This document shows positions 26,773 through 34,728 of a DNA stretch of 64,000 nucleotides, one piece after another. The DNA is from Planctomycetaceae bacterium (GTDB taxonomy: Bacteria > Planctomycetota > Planctomycetia > Planctomycetales > Planctomycetaceae). How positions within the stretch are numbered: the first letter of the stretch is position 1; every line of letters begins with the position of its first letter. The translations under genes and the position numbers were made by a program. The stretch covers positions 1 to 64,000 of the forward strand of contig JANQRQ010000248.1 in the NCBI GenBank assembly GCA_028284485.1, given 5' to 3'. The notes beneath the pieces are model-generated. The model saw only the letters and a program-made list of their open reading frames with translations, was not told the DNA's origin and searched no databases.

Positions 26773-27819
26773 TTATGGCTGCGCATTGTTCGTACGATTG
26801 AGTTGATCGAGGTAACGCTTGGTAACGTCAATGTAGGCGGCCCCGTCGGGCGGTGTGTAATCAAACTCGTTGGGATCCAATTCGGCGTTGAATTCAACGT
26901 CGTTGAAATCGAGGGTCACCATCGGACGGTACAAATCGCGATCGGGTCGTTTCTTGAGATACAAGATCCGCCTGGGAAACAGGGAATCCTGATCGAAATA
27001 AATGCGGATCGAATCGGGTACATAATGAGGCAGCTCCGCTGATTGGCCCGCGGCAGTCGCGGGCCATTTTTGCAGGAACTGGGCATTCCAGCGTCCTTCA
27101 ATCACGGTGAACTGTTCTTCATCGACGATTTCCGTTTTGGCGGTCTCGAAATCGACAGCTCTCGATAACGAGGCCAGTAACGCGGGAAGCCCTCCCAAAC
27201 CTAACTCCGCAACGAGAATCTGCTCTGGGCTCTTTTCGGTCGCCGCGACCGCTTCGAGAATTGCTTCGACGTCTCGCCGGGTGATCCGGATTTCGTCCCC
27301 CTCGTTCTCTTCGCTGCCGGCGACAAATCCCTTGGTTGTGATGGTTTGACGAGTCCACAACGTGTTGCCGTCGCAAACTTCCAGTACAGTTCCCTCGGAG
27401 TCACCGACTTGCACGGTAAAATCAAGCCGAAGCTTGAGATCGCGCCCCTGCAGATAGCTTCCCGTCAGACGGAACTTTCGTTCGTCCATTGCCACTGTTT
27501 CGACCAGTCGTGCCCTTACCGAATCGTATTCGGTGATCAGCCTTTCGCTGGCTTGCTTGAGAATTTCGTTCGGATCGCCAGAGTCCCCGGTTGGGGCGGA
27601 TTGTTCGCTGCCACCGATTTCAATCGACTCGACAGCGGCATCAGCTTCTTCTTCGGCCGCCTGCTGCGAAAGTAGTGCAGGGATCATCGCCATGGCCTCG
27701 CGACCATCGGCTAAAGCCGATTTCACCCCGGGGAATGGACCAATCCGCAAGCTGTAATAGGCGAAACCTAGGACAAACAAGAAAGATACGGCAAATGTTA
27801 ATTTGGGAAACTTTTTCAT
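26773..27819 (-). CDS. LolA-like protein with N-terminal membrane anchor
   Basis: 348 residues. An N-terminal hydrophobic helix (about 8-24) anchors or exports it; the linker to residue about 85 is acidic. The rest looks like a LolA-type half-barrel: SVRARLVETVAMDERKFRLTGSYLQGRDLKLRLDFTV, CDGNTLWTRQTITTKG and the C-terminal YRPMVTLDFNDVEFNAELDPNEFDYTPPDGAAYIDVT, the last being the typical LolA end. It may carry or sense lipids or lipoproteins in the periplasm. First gene of the Exb cluster; an inverted repeat (GCGCAGCC with GGCTGCGC, 26754-26784) overlaps its stop codon but is not followed by a T-run. Confidence 0.75.
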   Translation of the reverse strand: MKKFPKLTFAVSFLFVLGFAYYSLRIGPFPGVKSALADGREAMAMIPALLSQQAAEEEADAAVESIEIGGSEQSAPTGDSGDPNEILKQASERLITEYDSVRARLVETVAMDERKFRLTGSYLQGRDLKLRLDFTVQVGDSEGTVLEVCDGNTLWTRQTITTKGFVAGSEENEGDEIRITRRDVEAILEAVAATEKSPEQILVAELGLGGLPALLASLSRAVDFETAKTEIVDEEQFTVIEGRWNAQFLQKWPATAAGQSAELPHYVPDSIRIYFDQDSLFPRRILYLKKRPDRDLYRPMVTLDFNDVEFNAELDPNEFDYTPPDGAAYIDVTKRYLDQLNRTNNAQP

Positions 27820-28125
27820 GTTGTCCGGAAAAAACGGGATTTACCAAAGATTCCGATCACGTTCGGCCGATTAGTGATTCATACGACGTCCAATCCACGG
27901 GCGTTGACTTTGCCCGATCGAAAAATCGTTCGTCGAGCGGTCATGCAATCGGGCGTAGCGGGTTATTTTACGCCGAATCGAACATTCAGGTCGACCGCAA
28001 TGCGAGTCGAATTGTGACAAAACTTTGGTCGATGGGACTACCAAGCATCGAAGGACGCGCGAGTGTGGAGTGCCGCGGTTGAAACCACGGCAGATTCCCT
28101 CCCGCCATACCCAAAAGGGGTAATG
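27820..28125. other. Divergent intergenic region
   Basis: 306 bases between the LolA-like gene (leftward) and the lipoprotein gene (rightward). No ORF in it looks coding. It must contain both promoters; no clear -35/-10 pair was identified. Confidence 0.5.
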
Positions 28126-29277
28126 ATGAAATACTACTTTTTGGCGCTAGGAACTCTGGTCGTAGTCTGTGTCGGCTGTTCCATCGATGGCCAGCAGATC
28201 GTTGACAAAGGTGAACACTTTGCCCCGCCGGCATCCATGATGGAGCGCCCCGGACCGATGGTTGACGGACCTGGACCGGGGGTCATGCCGATGATGATGG
28301 CGGCACCACCGCAAAGTTTTGCGGCCACAACCAGCGAAGTCCGCTTCGTCGGGCCTTCTGGTATGCGGGTCGGTTGGCAGATTCCTGCCGGCTATGCAAG
28401 CAATCAGCTGACGGCTCCGCAGCGGTACAACTTCCCGCAAGGGGCAACGTATCGGCTGAAGCTTTCGGACATTCCGAATCGCGAAGGAACCGTCCTGTAT
28501 CCGACTTTGCAGGTTTATCCGACGCACCCGACGACCGACGCCTACTTGTCGCACAACAGCATTCCGCTGGAATTGACCGACGAGGATCTGGACCAGGTCG
28601 AAGCCAACAACTTCGTCACCAAGGTGATCTACCTTCCCGATGCCAAGTTCCAAGAACTGGCAATCGCCGGCGTTGAAACACTCGTCTCCACTCGGCTTGA
28701 TCCCGGTGTTGATCCCGTGGAAATGGCCCAACGTCGTGGAACGATCATGGCAGTCTTGCGAGTCGGTAATCGCGATCTCGAAATGCCCGCAGCCACTGAC
28801 GACCAAGCCTATGGCGCACCGAACGGATCAATTCATCAAATCTCACATACCCAGGTCGACGGCGATAAGGGACACCGTGTTCCTCCGATGCCGGTCGCGC
28901 ACGACGCCGGCAATTCGATGCAGGTCCCGGGACCGATGTTGATGGGAATGCCCGGTGCACCCGGAGCTCCTGCCAACCACATGGTTTCCGGTGCTCCTGG
29001 AGCGCCCATGTGGGGAATGCCGTTAACCGGAACGCCAATCGGATTGCCCGGCCCGCCGCACCTTCCCTTGGGGAAACCGGCCAGCCTCAAATCTCATACT
29101 GTTCGTAACCTGACCAAAACGGAACTACCCGAACCGGTTGATCACTTCCTGCTGGACGTGAAACACAAGCCAGGCCTGAGCTTGCCGAAGCCTGTCGAAC
29201 ACGTACAGTACTCCGAGACGCATCCGACGTATGCTCCCGGAAAAGTGAGCTATCCGGCATGGGCAGCTCCCCAATAG
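28126..29277 (+). CDS. Secreted lipoprotein-like protein with Gly/Ala/Pro-rich tail
   Basis: About 383 residues. The N-terminus [18 protein letters not shown] looks like a lipoprotein signal ending at Cys18, although the lipobox is not canonical. Residues about 75-230 share a domain with the next gene: [25 protein letters not shown] matches TYRLKIADMPEYPGVELYPTLEV there, as do the following [23 protein letters not shown] and SSEEIEYALDGRMVTRVIYLEQ. The C-terminal third has collagen-like [18 protein letters not shown] stretches and a basic/Pro tail. GTG-rich upstream codons belong to a longer ORF that lacks a signal; the ATG pair at 28123/28126 follows an AGGGG box. Function unknown; a surface role is likely. 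Confidence 0.8.
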   Translation: MKYYFLALGTLVVVCVGCSIDGQQIVDKGEHFAPPASMMERPGPMVDGPGPGVMPMMMAAPPQSFAATTSEVRFVGPSGMRVGWQIPAGYASNQLTAPQRYNFPQGATYRLKLSDIPNREGTVLYPTLQVYPTHPTTDAYLSHNSIPLELTDEDLDQVEANNFVTKVIYLPDAKFQELAIAGVETLVSTRLDPGVDPVEMAQRRGTIMAVLRVGNRDLEMPAATDDQAYGAPNGSIHQISHTQVDGDKGHRVPPMPVAHDAGNSMQVPGPMLMGMPGAPGAPANHMVSGAPGAPMWGMPLTGTPIGLPGPPHLPLGKPASLKSHTVRNLTKTELPEPVDHFLLDVKHKPGLSLPKPVEHVQYSETHPTYAPGKVSYPAWAAPQ

Positions 29278-29380
29278 GTTGAGATATCGTTGAGGAACGT
29301 CGTTCTGTAAACGAACGAAGACCTTCTCAAACTAGAATCCCTGCGATCCCGATTCGCAGGCGGCCTCCCCCAAACCATCA

Positions 29381-29417
29381 ACCGACTGTCGCTGAAATAC
29401 TACGGCAGTCGGTTTTT
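29381..29417 (+). terminator. Intrinsic terminator after the lipoprotein gene
   Basis: Stem of 11 base pairs (ACCGACTGTCG at 29381-29391 with CGGCAGTCGGT at 29403-29413, one G-T pair), 11-base loop, followed by five T residues at 29413-29417. It lies about 100 bases past the stop codon and separates this gene from the next operon. Confidence 0.85.
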
Positions 29418-29577
29418 GGTAGGCCAAATAGAAAAAAGCGGCCGAAGTTCTCACATCGCGAAGCACTTCGGACAATGGATTCGCAAGAACAGCAACCTGA
29501 GACAGAATCTTCCAATCGTCGAAGCGACAGATCGCTGCTCAATCGATTGGAGAAATCTCCAACTGGAACCGGGAGAA

Positions 29578-30330
29578 ATGTCGTTGGTCACCTTTCGTCG
29601 CAACTTGGGTCCCAGCCTCGGCCGACATCTGCCGATTCTCTGTGGGCTAGTCTTGTTGACGACCTGTACGATGGCCAGGGCGCAGTCACCTGGAGCATAC
29701 GGCTATTATTCGCCGTTGCATCATACGGCCCCTCCCGGCATGATTGCTCAATGGCAGACGACGATCAATCGCTCCAACGCCGGATATTTCCAGCCTGTGC
29801 GTGTGGAGCTCCCCAGCCAGGGAACGGTCGTTTACTACAGCGATTCCGGTCGTAACGAGTCGGTTTTGCCGGCACCGGCACAGGTGGGGCTGCTCGTCGG
29901 CCACACGTACCGACTGAAGATTGCCGACATGCCCGAGTACCCGGGAGTCGAACTGTACCCAACTTTGGAAGTAATCGACCGCTTGCATCCGCCGGTCGGG
30001 CAAATCGATCGGTACCCGATTCCGGTCCGATTTTCGAGCGAAGAAATTGAGTACGCCCTCGACGGCCGGATGGTTACTCGAGTTATCTACCTGGAGCAGC
30101 CGCAACTGGCTTATCCGGGAATGCTGTCGAATGGACGCGATATACGAGACGTCGATCCTGGTTTGAACCTCTTGGAAGAAGCCGACATTGCCGGACGACC
30201 GATGCTGATTATTCGACTCGGTGGTCGAATGCCGCCGATCGAAGGTTACGATCCATCATTCTTCGGAAGTGGCGCTCCCGTCGCGGCGCAGCCCAATCAT
30301 GCCACCGGCCAGAACGGGGGCAAACCATGA
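29578..30330 (+). CDS. Secreted protein, paralogue of the upstream lipoprotein
   Basis: 250 residues from ATG 29578, chosen because it gives a signal peptide (LPILCGLVLLTTCTMARAQ, cleavage near residue 36); a reading frame open for 54 codons before it is not credible coding. The mature part contains the same domain as the gene upstream (TYRLKIADMPEYPGVELYPTLEVID...IPVRFSSEEIEYALDGRMVTRVIYLEQPQ). This looks like an old duplication with divergence. Its stop overlaps the start of the DUF11 gene (ATGA), so the two are translated together. Function unknown, likely envelope or matrix protein. Confidence 0.8.
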   Translation: MSLVTFRRNLGPSLGRHLPILCGLVLLTTCTMARAQSPGAYGYYSPLHHTAPPGMIAQWQTTINRSNAGYFQPVRVELPSQGTVVYYSDSGRNESVLPAPAQVGLLVGHTYRLKIADMPEYPGVELYPTLEVIDRLHPPVGQIDRYPIPVRFSSEEIEYALDGRMVTRVIYLEQPQLAYPGMLSNGRDIRDVDPGLNLLEEADIAGRPMLIIRLGGRMPPIEGYDPSFFGSGAPVAAQPNHATGQNGGKP

Positions 30331-31625
30331 AGCGATTCAGCCGCCGCCTACGAAGACGTTGGTTCAATTCCGATCGAAACCGCATTGGGCGTTGTGTGGC
30401 CTCATGCAGCACAGCTGCAGTAATCGGTCTGCTGTGCTCTTGTGCCTCGATCGATCAAACGACCTCGACGAGCGGACCGAACGACTCCTTAGCACAAATC
30501 AGCGGCGGTTCCTTGCCCCCGCAAATGATGAATCCGGGCATTGCACCACCGCTTATGGTGATGAATGAGTATCCGCAAGCCGGTGTAGCGCCTGCAGCCG
30601 TGGAATCTCGGCCTGCAGAGCCCCGACGGGCGATTCAATCGGTGTCGTTTGAAGAAGCGGCCGTTGAGATCGAACAATCTGGCAATCACGTTTACGATCC
30701 GCGTGCCGTCCACGAACATCCGGACGAATACATTTTCGACGGAGGCGACCGCGGACTTCCCATGCACTACGAAGGGCCGGCGCGGGCAGGACTGGAGTCG
30801 GAAGACACAATCGGCGAGTATCGAGACGATTCGGGGCGAGCACGTGTCACGGTTTCCAACCGAGTCGCCATTTATGCCCCGCGATTCAGTTCGGTGCGTA
30901 GCGTCAGTGTGCCACACGCCGGATCGGCGATCGAGCAGATCGGTCGATCGATCAGCCGCACACGAAACGACGCGCTGCGAAATCGCACGGCGATCACCAA
31001 TCATCAGCAGCGTCTCGGCTCGGAACGTGTTCTCGTTCGATCACGAGCCAGCGGCCTCGATTCGGAAGCGATCCGTCATCGCATGCAACAAATTACACGC
31101 GTCAGTGGACATACGAAGCTGGCAAATCTGTATGAAGACTTCGCGTTCTTGCGATCCGGTCGGCTGAGGCAAGCGGATGAAGCGAGCTTGGCATCGGCCA
31201 TTGCAGCGGCTGAAACCTGGACGCAAAACACATTTCCGGTCATTTCATCCTCACCGATCGCTGTTCACGAATTGGCGTCTGAATCGCAACCCGATCAGAT
31301 CATCGAGATTGATGACGGACACAAGACTCCTGGTCAGTTGCGCGTCATCAAGTTGGCTGATAAAGAGAGTGCGGAATCGGGCGACGTGATTACCTTTACA
31401 CTTCGCTACGACAACTTGGGCGATCGGGATGTCAGCGAGGTTCGAATTATCGACAAGTTGACGCCACGCCTCGAGTTCGTCGAAGAGAGTGCATCGTCGG
31501 ATCGGGAAGGCGATATCGTCGTCGAAATGACCGAGGACGGTAGTATTATGCTCATCTTCGAATTCGCCGAGCCATTGCCAGGAAAAACTGGAGGGGTCAT
31601 CACCTTCCAAGCCGTGGTTCGATAA
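30327..31625 (+). CDS. DUF11-domain lipoprotein
   Basis: 432 residues. The N-terminus is very basic (MKRFSRRLRRRW) and leads to a lipoprotein-like signal AVIGLLCSCASID; the lipid-bearing Cys is probably residue 37 or 39. Middle region (about 50-310) is low-homology, with helical Arg-rich parts. Residues about 325-432 form a DUF11 beta-sandwich: SAESGDVITFTLRYDNLGDRDVSEVRIIDKLTPRLEFVEES, typical of surface proteins with repeated such modules; here only one is present. Coupled by a 4-base overlap to the secreted protein upstream; likely acts with it at the cell surface. Confidence 0.82.
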   Translation: MKRFSRRLRRRWFNSDRNRIGRCVASCSTAAVIGLLCSCASIDQTTSTSGPNDSLAQISGGSLPPQMMNPGIAPPLMVMNEYPQAGVAPAAVESRPAEPRRAIQSVSFEEAAVEIEQSGNHVYDPRAVHEHPDEYIFDGGDRGLPMHYEGPARAGLESEDTIGEYRDDSGRARVTVSNRVAIYAPRFSSVRSVSVPHAGSAIEQIGRSISRTRNDALRNRTAITNHQQRLGSERVLVRSRASGLDSEAIRHRMQQITRVSGHTKLANLYEDFAFLRSGRLRQADEASLASAIAAAETWTQNTFPVISSSPIAVHELASESQPDQIIEIDDGHKTPGQLRVIKLADKESAESGDVITFTLRYDNLGDRDVSEVRIIDKLTPRLEFVEESASSDREGDIVVEMTEDGSIMLIFEFAEPLPGKTGGVITFQAVVR

Positions 31626-31804
31626 CGGAATCATCATTGATAGCTGTTGATTTGAACAAGTCGACTGCGATATCTGGGAGAGATAGAAACAACATCGAAG
31701 AACGCGGCCCGCAGAAGACAACCGCAGGTACCTGAGACCTGTCGTCAACGAAAGCCCGCTCACAAGACATAGCATGAAATCACCCACGGGTTCCCGCGAA
31801 TCCG

Positions 31805-31850
31805 GACCCGCCACGTCGACACGTCGTGGCGGGTCGTTTCTTTCTTTGTT
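31805..31850 (+). terminator. Intrinsic terminator after the DUF11 gene
   Basis: Perfect 11-base-pair stem (GACCCGCCACG at 31805-31815 with CGTGGCGGGTC at 31825-31835), nine-base loop, then a T-rich tail GTTTCTTTCTTTGTT. It ends the two-gene secreted-protein operon about 180 bases past the last stop. The rest of the 330-base gap (31626-31955) shows no gene. Confidence 0.85.
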
Positions 31851-31955
31851 CCTGCGGGCGCGGCCTGCTAATGTATGGCTGAGAATGGCAGAGCACATCG
31901 TGCGAATTGACAGATTGGGTGCTCGTTCGCAACCTCAATGGGGAATGAAGAAAAC

Positions 31956-32285
31956 ATGTCGGAATACTTTGTGAACTCCGATGATCGTCACCGCCGAAAT
32001 ATTTTTCCCGGTGTCGACATTCAAACAACCGCCGGCGATCACATCATGCTGAGCCTTGTGGAATTTGAACCGGGAGCGATCGTCGAAGCACATTCGCATC
32101 CCCACGAGCAAGCGGGCATGGTGCTCGAAGGCAGGGCACACTTTTTTGTGGGCGACGAAGATCGAATACTCGAACCGGGCGATATGTATACGATTCCCGG
32201 CGGAGTCACACATCGCGTTGTGGCACTCGACGGAGTCGTCAAAGCACTCGATGTCTTTCACCCGATTCGAGAAGACTATCTCTGA
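31956..32285 (+). CDS. Cupin-domain protein
   Basis: 109 residues, one small beta-barrel of the cupin superfamily. Both cupin motifs are seen: VEAHSHPHEQAGMVLEGRAHFFVGDE with the metal-binding His-x-His and the Gln/Glu positions, and PGDMYTIPGGVTHRVVALDG with the third His. Such single cupins can be metal-dependent isomerases, dioxygenases or sensors, and the substrate is not predictable. ATG 31956 was preferred to one six codons upstream because of GGGAA about 10 bases before it. Single-gene unit, convergent with the formyltransferase-fold gene. Confidence 0.88.
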   Translation: MSEYFVNSDDRHRRNIFPGVDIQTTAGDHIMLSLVEFEPGAIVEAHSHPHEQAGMVLEGRAHFFVGDEDRILEPGDMYTIPGGVTHRVVALDGVVKALDVFHPIREDYL

Positions 32286-32342
32286 CCAACCGCAGATGCC
32301 TGTTCCGCACGAGCCGCATCTCGCCCCAATGAATCCGTCGAG

Positions 32343-33215
32343 TTATCGGACGTCTTTGAGCGCGCGTCGCCATTCGCCCCAACTCATCAGGCGGTTTCCG
32401 GCTCGACAGAAACCGCGAACTTCGTCAGCCGTTGGAAACGACGAATAATCTCCTTCGCCATGAGACGTCGTTCCCTCAGCACTCGTCAACCGACCCGCCA
32501 GCCATTCACCCAAAATCCGCGACCCTTCCTGCATACGACCCCGATACAACTCGAAATGGGTTACTCCGTCGGGGACGGCTGCTTGCTGCTGATACAAAAT
32601 TCGGCCCGTGTCGAATTCATCGTCGACACTGTGGATGGTATATCCGGAGACATCGAGCTCACGCTGAATCGTCTGAAAGATGGGATCAGGCCCGCGCAAC
32701 GCCGGTAGTAAACTCGGGTGCATGTTGACACACTGACGGCGCGGTATGTTCCGGATGTCAGGGCCGATCCATTGATTGAAATAATAGGACGCGATGTAGT
32801 CAGGATTGAGAGACCGGATCCAATTCATCGTCTCCGCATCGTTGACGTCCTTCGTCAGTCGAACCTCGCTGCCGAGTTGGGAAAGCCCATTCGGGCGACG
32901 GCGCAACCGCAAGAGTGCCCACGACACATCCGCGATGAATGCGTTATAAAACGTGTATCGCCATCCGGTCCGTTGAACCAACGTGCGAACTGTCGCGAGT
33001 GGGCCTTTGTCTTTAAAAACCCTCGCCGTTAATCCGACTCCGACGATGTCGATTCCCGGCACGTTTGTCAGCGTGTTAATAATCGTTGCACCAAAAAGTG
33101 CTGGCGATGTCAGCAAGACGACGCGTGGCGGCGTGCCTGTCGCGGGATCAACTTCGGCTGGCATTTCGCTGGTTTCAGGATCGTCGCTAGGGCTAACCGA
33201 TTGGTGTTTGGGCAT
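32343..33215 (-). CDS. Formyltransferase-fold protein (Fmt-like)
   Basis: 290 residues with the fold of 10-formyltetrahydrofolate-dependent transferases (methionyl-tRNA formyltransferase, GART, sugar N-formyltransferases). The catalytic triad is complete: N164 and H166 in CVNMHPSLLPALRGPDP and D202 in DDEFDTGRIL. The family's C-terminal tRNA-binding domain of Fmt is missing and the first 30 residues are disordered, so this is probably not the housekeeping fmt. It lies 70 bases after the GNAT gene on the same strand, and an aminotransferase fusion is upstream, which suggests N-formylation of an amine made by these genes (inference). Confidence 0.85.
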   Translation of the reverse strand: MPKHQSVSPSDDPETSEMPAEVDPATGTPPRVVLLTSPALFGATIINTLTNVPGIDIVGVGLTARVFKDKGPLATVRTLVQRTGWRYTFYNAFIADVSWALLRLRRRPNGLSQLGSEVRLTKDVNDAETMNWIRSLNPDYIASYYFNQWIGPDIRNIPRRQCVNMHPSLLPALRGPDPIFQTIQRELDVSGYTIHSVDDEFDTGRILYQQQAAVPDGVTHFELYRGRMQEGSRILGEWLAGRLTSAEGTTSHGEGDYSSFPTADEVRGFCRAGNRLMSWGEWRRALKDVR

Positions 33216-33284
33216 AGCAGGCCTGCCATGATGGACTGCATTCCACCCCGCAGCCTTGGCAAACTATCGAATTCGCGATGCAAG

Positions 33285-34442
33285 TTAATCGACGCTTTCG
33301 GTACCGTTCTCAGGCAGACACGGATGTGGCGGAAACAACGCGTGAAACCATGTTCGAACAACGAAACCAGAAATCGGGTCTGCACCTTTGACGTAGAAAT
33401 AAAGGGGCACATGAAAACAACCCAGTTTTCGCCGTTTAAAGACATCGGCCGATTGGCCGACGAACATTTGATTGACGTCCTGCCGATAACCAAAATCCAT
33501 CGCGTGAAAGAACAAATTGAAATACAAATCGCACTTGGGGTTTAATTCGTAATCCACGCCGACAAACATCTGGTGAAAGTTCTCATCGGTGTGAATCGAA
33601 ACGGCGAAGGCGACGACCCGTTCCGCTTCGTAGATGAACGTAAATGCGCTTTCATCGGGCAAATGGCGAGCAATCTCGCGAAACACGTCGGGCGGTAGCT
33701 TTTCGAGCTTCACAGCAGCACGATGAAACACCGCTTCATACAGTTCGTGCACTTCATCCGTGATGACGTCTGCAGCCCCATCGCGTCCGGACATTTGGAC
33801 GACTCTTAAATCCGTATTGGCAAATTTCTTTTGCGATTGCCGAATCGGATAACGCTTACGCGATTTGAGGTTGGTCAAATAGTCTTCGAAATCAGAAAAC
33901 TCGGGCGAAACGCAATTCATCGGCAGGCTATCAGCACGGCGGTAACCGAGATCGTCCAATTCGCCGAGTTGGTCACACTCCTCGGCTGTGAATTCCTTAA
34001 AGACGATTGCGCGGGCTTTCTCTTCGCGCGCGAATTGCAGAAGAAAATCGTCGAGCGTCTTGAGGACTTCGGCTTTGTCGGCGTCTGCGGAAATCCGGAG
34101 ATGATTCTGCCCCGCCGAATATGAGAGTCCGCAAAACACAACATTAAAGTTCAGCAGGGGCGGCACCACCCGGCCGAGTGCCCCTGCCAGTTTCTTCGAC
34201 CACCCGTCGGCTAGAAGTGCTGCGTTGACTCGATAGGTACAGGCACAAACAGTCGCGACGGCATTCCCATCAGCATCGCGAAACACCAAGTGTCGAAATC
34301 GCCCTGTTCCCGCCATGCTTCGCTCGATCGCACGAATAAACCTCGGATCGTGGAAGGGATCTTGGGCGCCTCGACGAAGAGTGTTCCATTCGTCGACATC
34401 GACGTTATCAATCGTCTCGTAAACCGTCAGCTTGTAAGCCAT
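33285..34442 (-). CDS. GNAT/FemAB-like N-acyltransferase
   Basis: 385 residues, the length and layout of double-GNAT proteins of the COG3146/FemAB type. N-terminal half: WNTLRRGAQDPFHDPRFIRAIERSMAG and CGLSYSAGQNHLRI; C-terminal half: KSRKRYPIRQSQKKFAN, a basic segment typical of this group, and AFTFIYEAERVVAFAVSIHTDENFHQMFVGVDYELNPKCDLYFNLFFHAMDFGYRQ, the acyl-binding half. The donor (aminoacyl-tRNA, acyl-ACP or acyl-CoA) is unknown. It lies between a reductase-aminotransferase fusion (287 bases upstream) and a formyltransferase (70 bases downstream), all on the minus strand. Confidence 0.83.
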   Translation of the reverse strand: MAYKLTVYETIDNVDVDEWNTLRRGAQDPFHDPRFIRAIERSMAGTGRFRHLVFRDADGNAVATVCACTYRVNAALLADGWSKKLAGALGRVVPPLLNFNVVFCGLSYSAGQNHLRISADADKAEVLKTLDDFLLQFAREEKARAIVFKEFTAEECDQLGELDDLGYRRADSLPMNCVSPEFSDFEDYLTNLKSRKRYPIRQSQKKFANTDLRVVQMSGRDGAADVITDEVHELYEAVFHRAAVKLEKLPPDVFREIARHLPDESAFTFIYEAERVVAFAVSIHTDENFHQMFVGVDYELNPKCDLYFNLFFHAMDFGYRQDVNQMFVGQSADVFKRRKLGCFHVPLYFYVKGADPISGFVVRTWFHALFPPHPCLPENGTESVD

Positions 34443-34628
34443 TGTCAGATTTCAATCGGTTTGAACGAACGGCCGTCGGCCTGACCGCCACCCGCCGGAA
34501 GTCGCGATCCGGCGGTGATCGTCTCGCTGTTGACAGAGAAGCGATGACGCTGAACGACCGCTCAATTCATTCTTGCGCAAGGTACCTCATCAACTATCAA
34601 TTTGGGTTTTCCACAGCGACGATTGTTT

Positions 34629-34672
34629 GGAGCGTATTACGCTGATTCTCGGCCGCGACAGAAGTTCATCGT
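34629..34672. repeat. Intergenic motif, copy 2 of 3
   Basis: Carries AGCGTATTACGCT, a spacer, and GGCCGCGACAGA, like the copies at 13594-13640 and 62556-62600. In this copy AGCG and CGCT pair perfectly around a five-base loop. Same plus-strand orientation as the other two although the neighbouring genes differ in direction. Confidence 0.4.
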
Positions 34673-34728
34673 TCCAGAATAGTCGCTTCGCACGACCCAG
34701 ATCCAGGGACGAAAAATGGTTAGCTGAT

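Noticed and set aside
26754-26784. Inverted repeat GCGCAGCC/GGCTGCGC as terminator of the LolA-like gene
   Set aside because: It overlaps the stop codon and no T-run follows on the coding strand.
29416-29577. 54-codon extension upstream of the secreted protein at 29578
   Set aside because: It overlaps the T-run of the terminator at 29381-29417 and would hide the signal peptide.
32343-33215. Calling the formyltransferase-fold gene fmt
   Set aside because: No C-terminal tRNA-binding domain, odd disordered N-terminus, and no def or other translation gene beside it.
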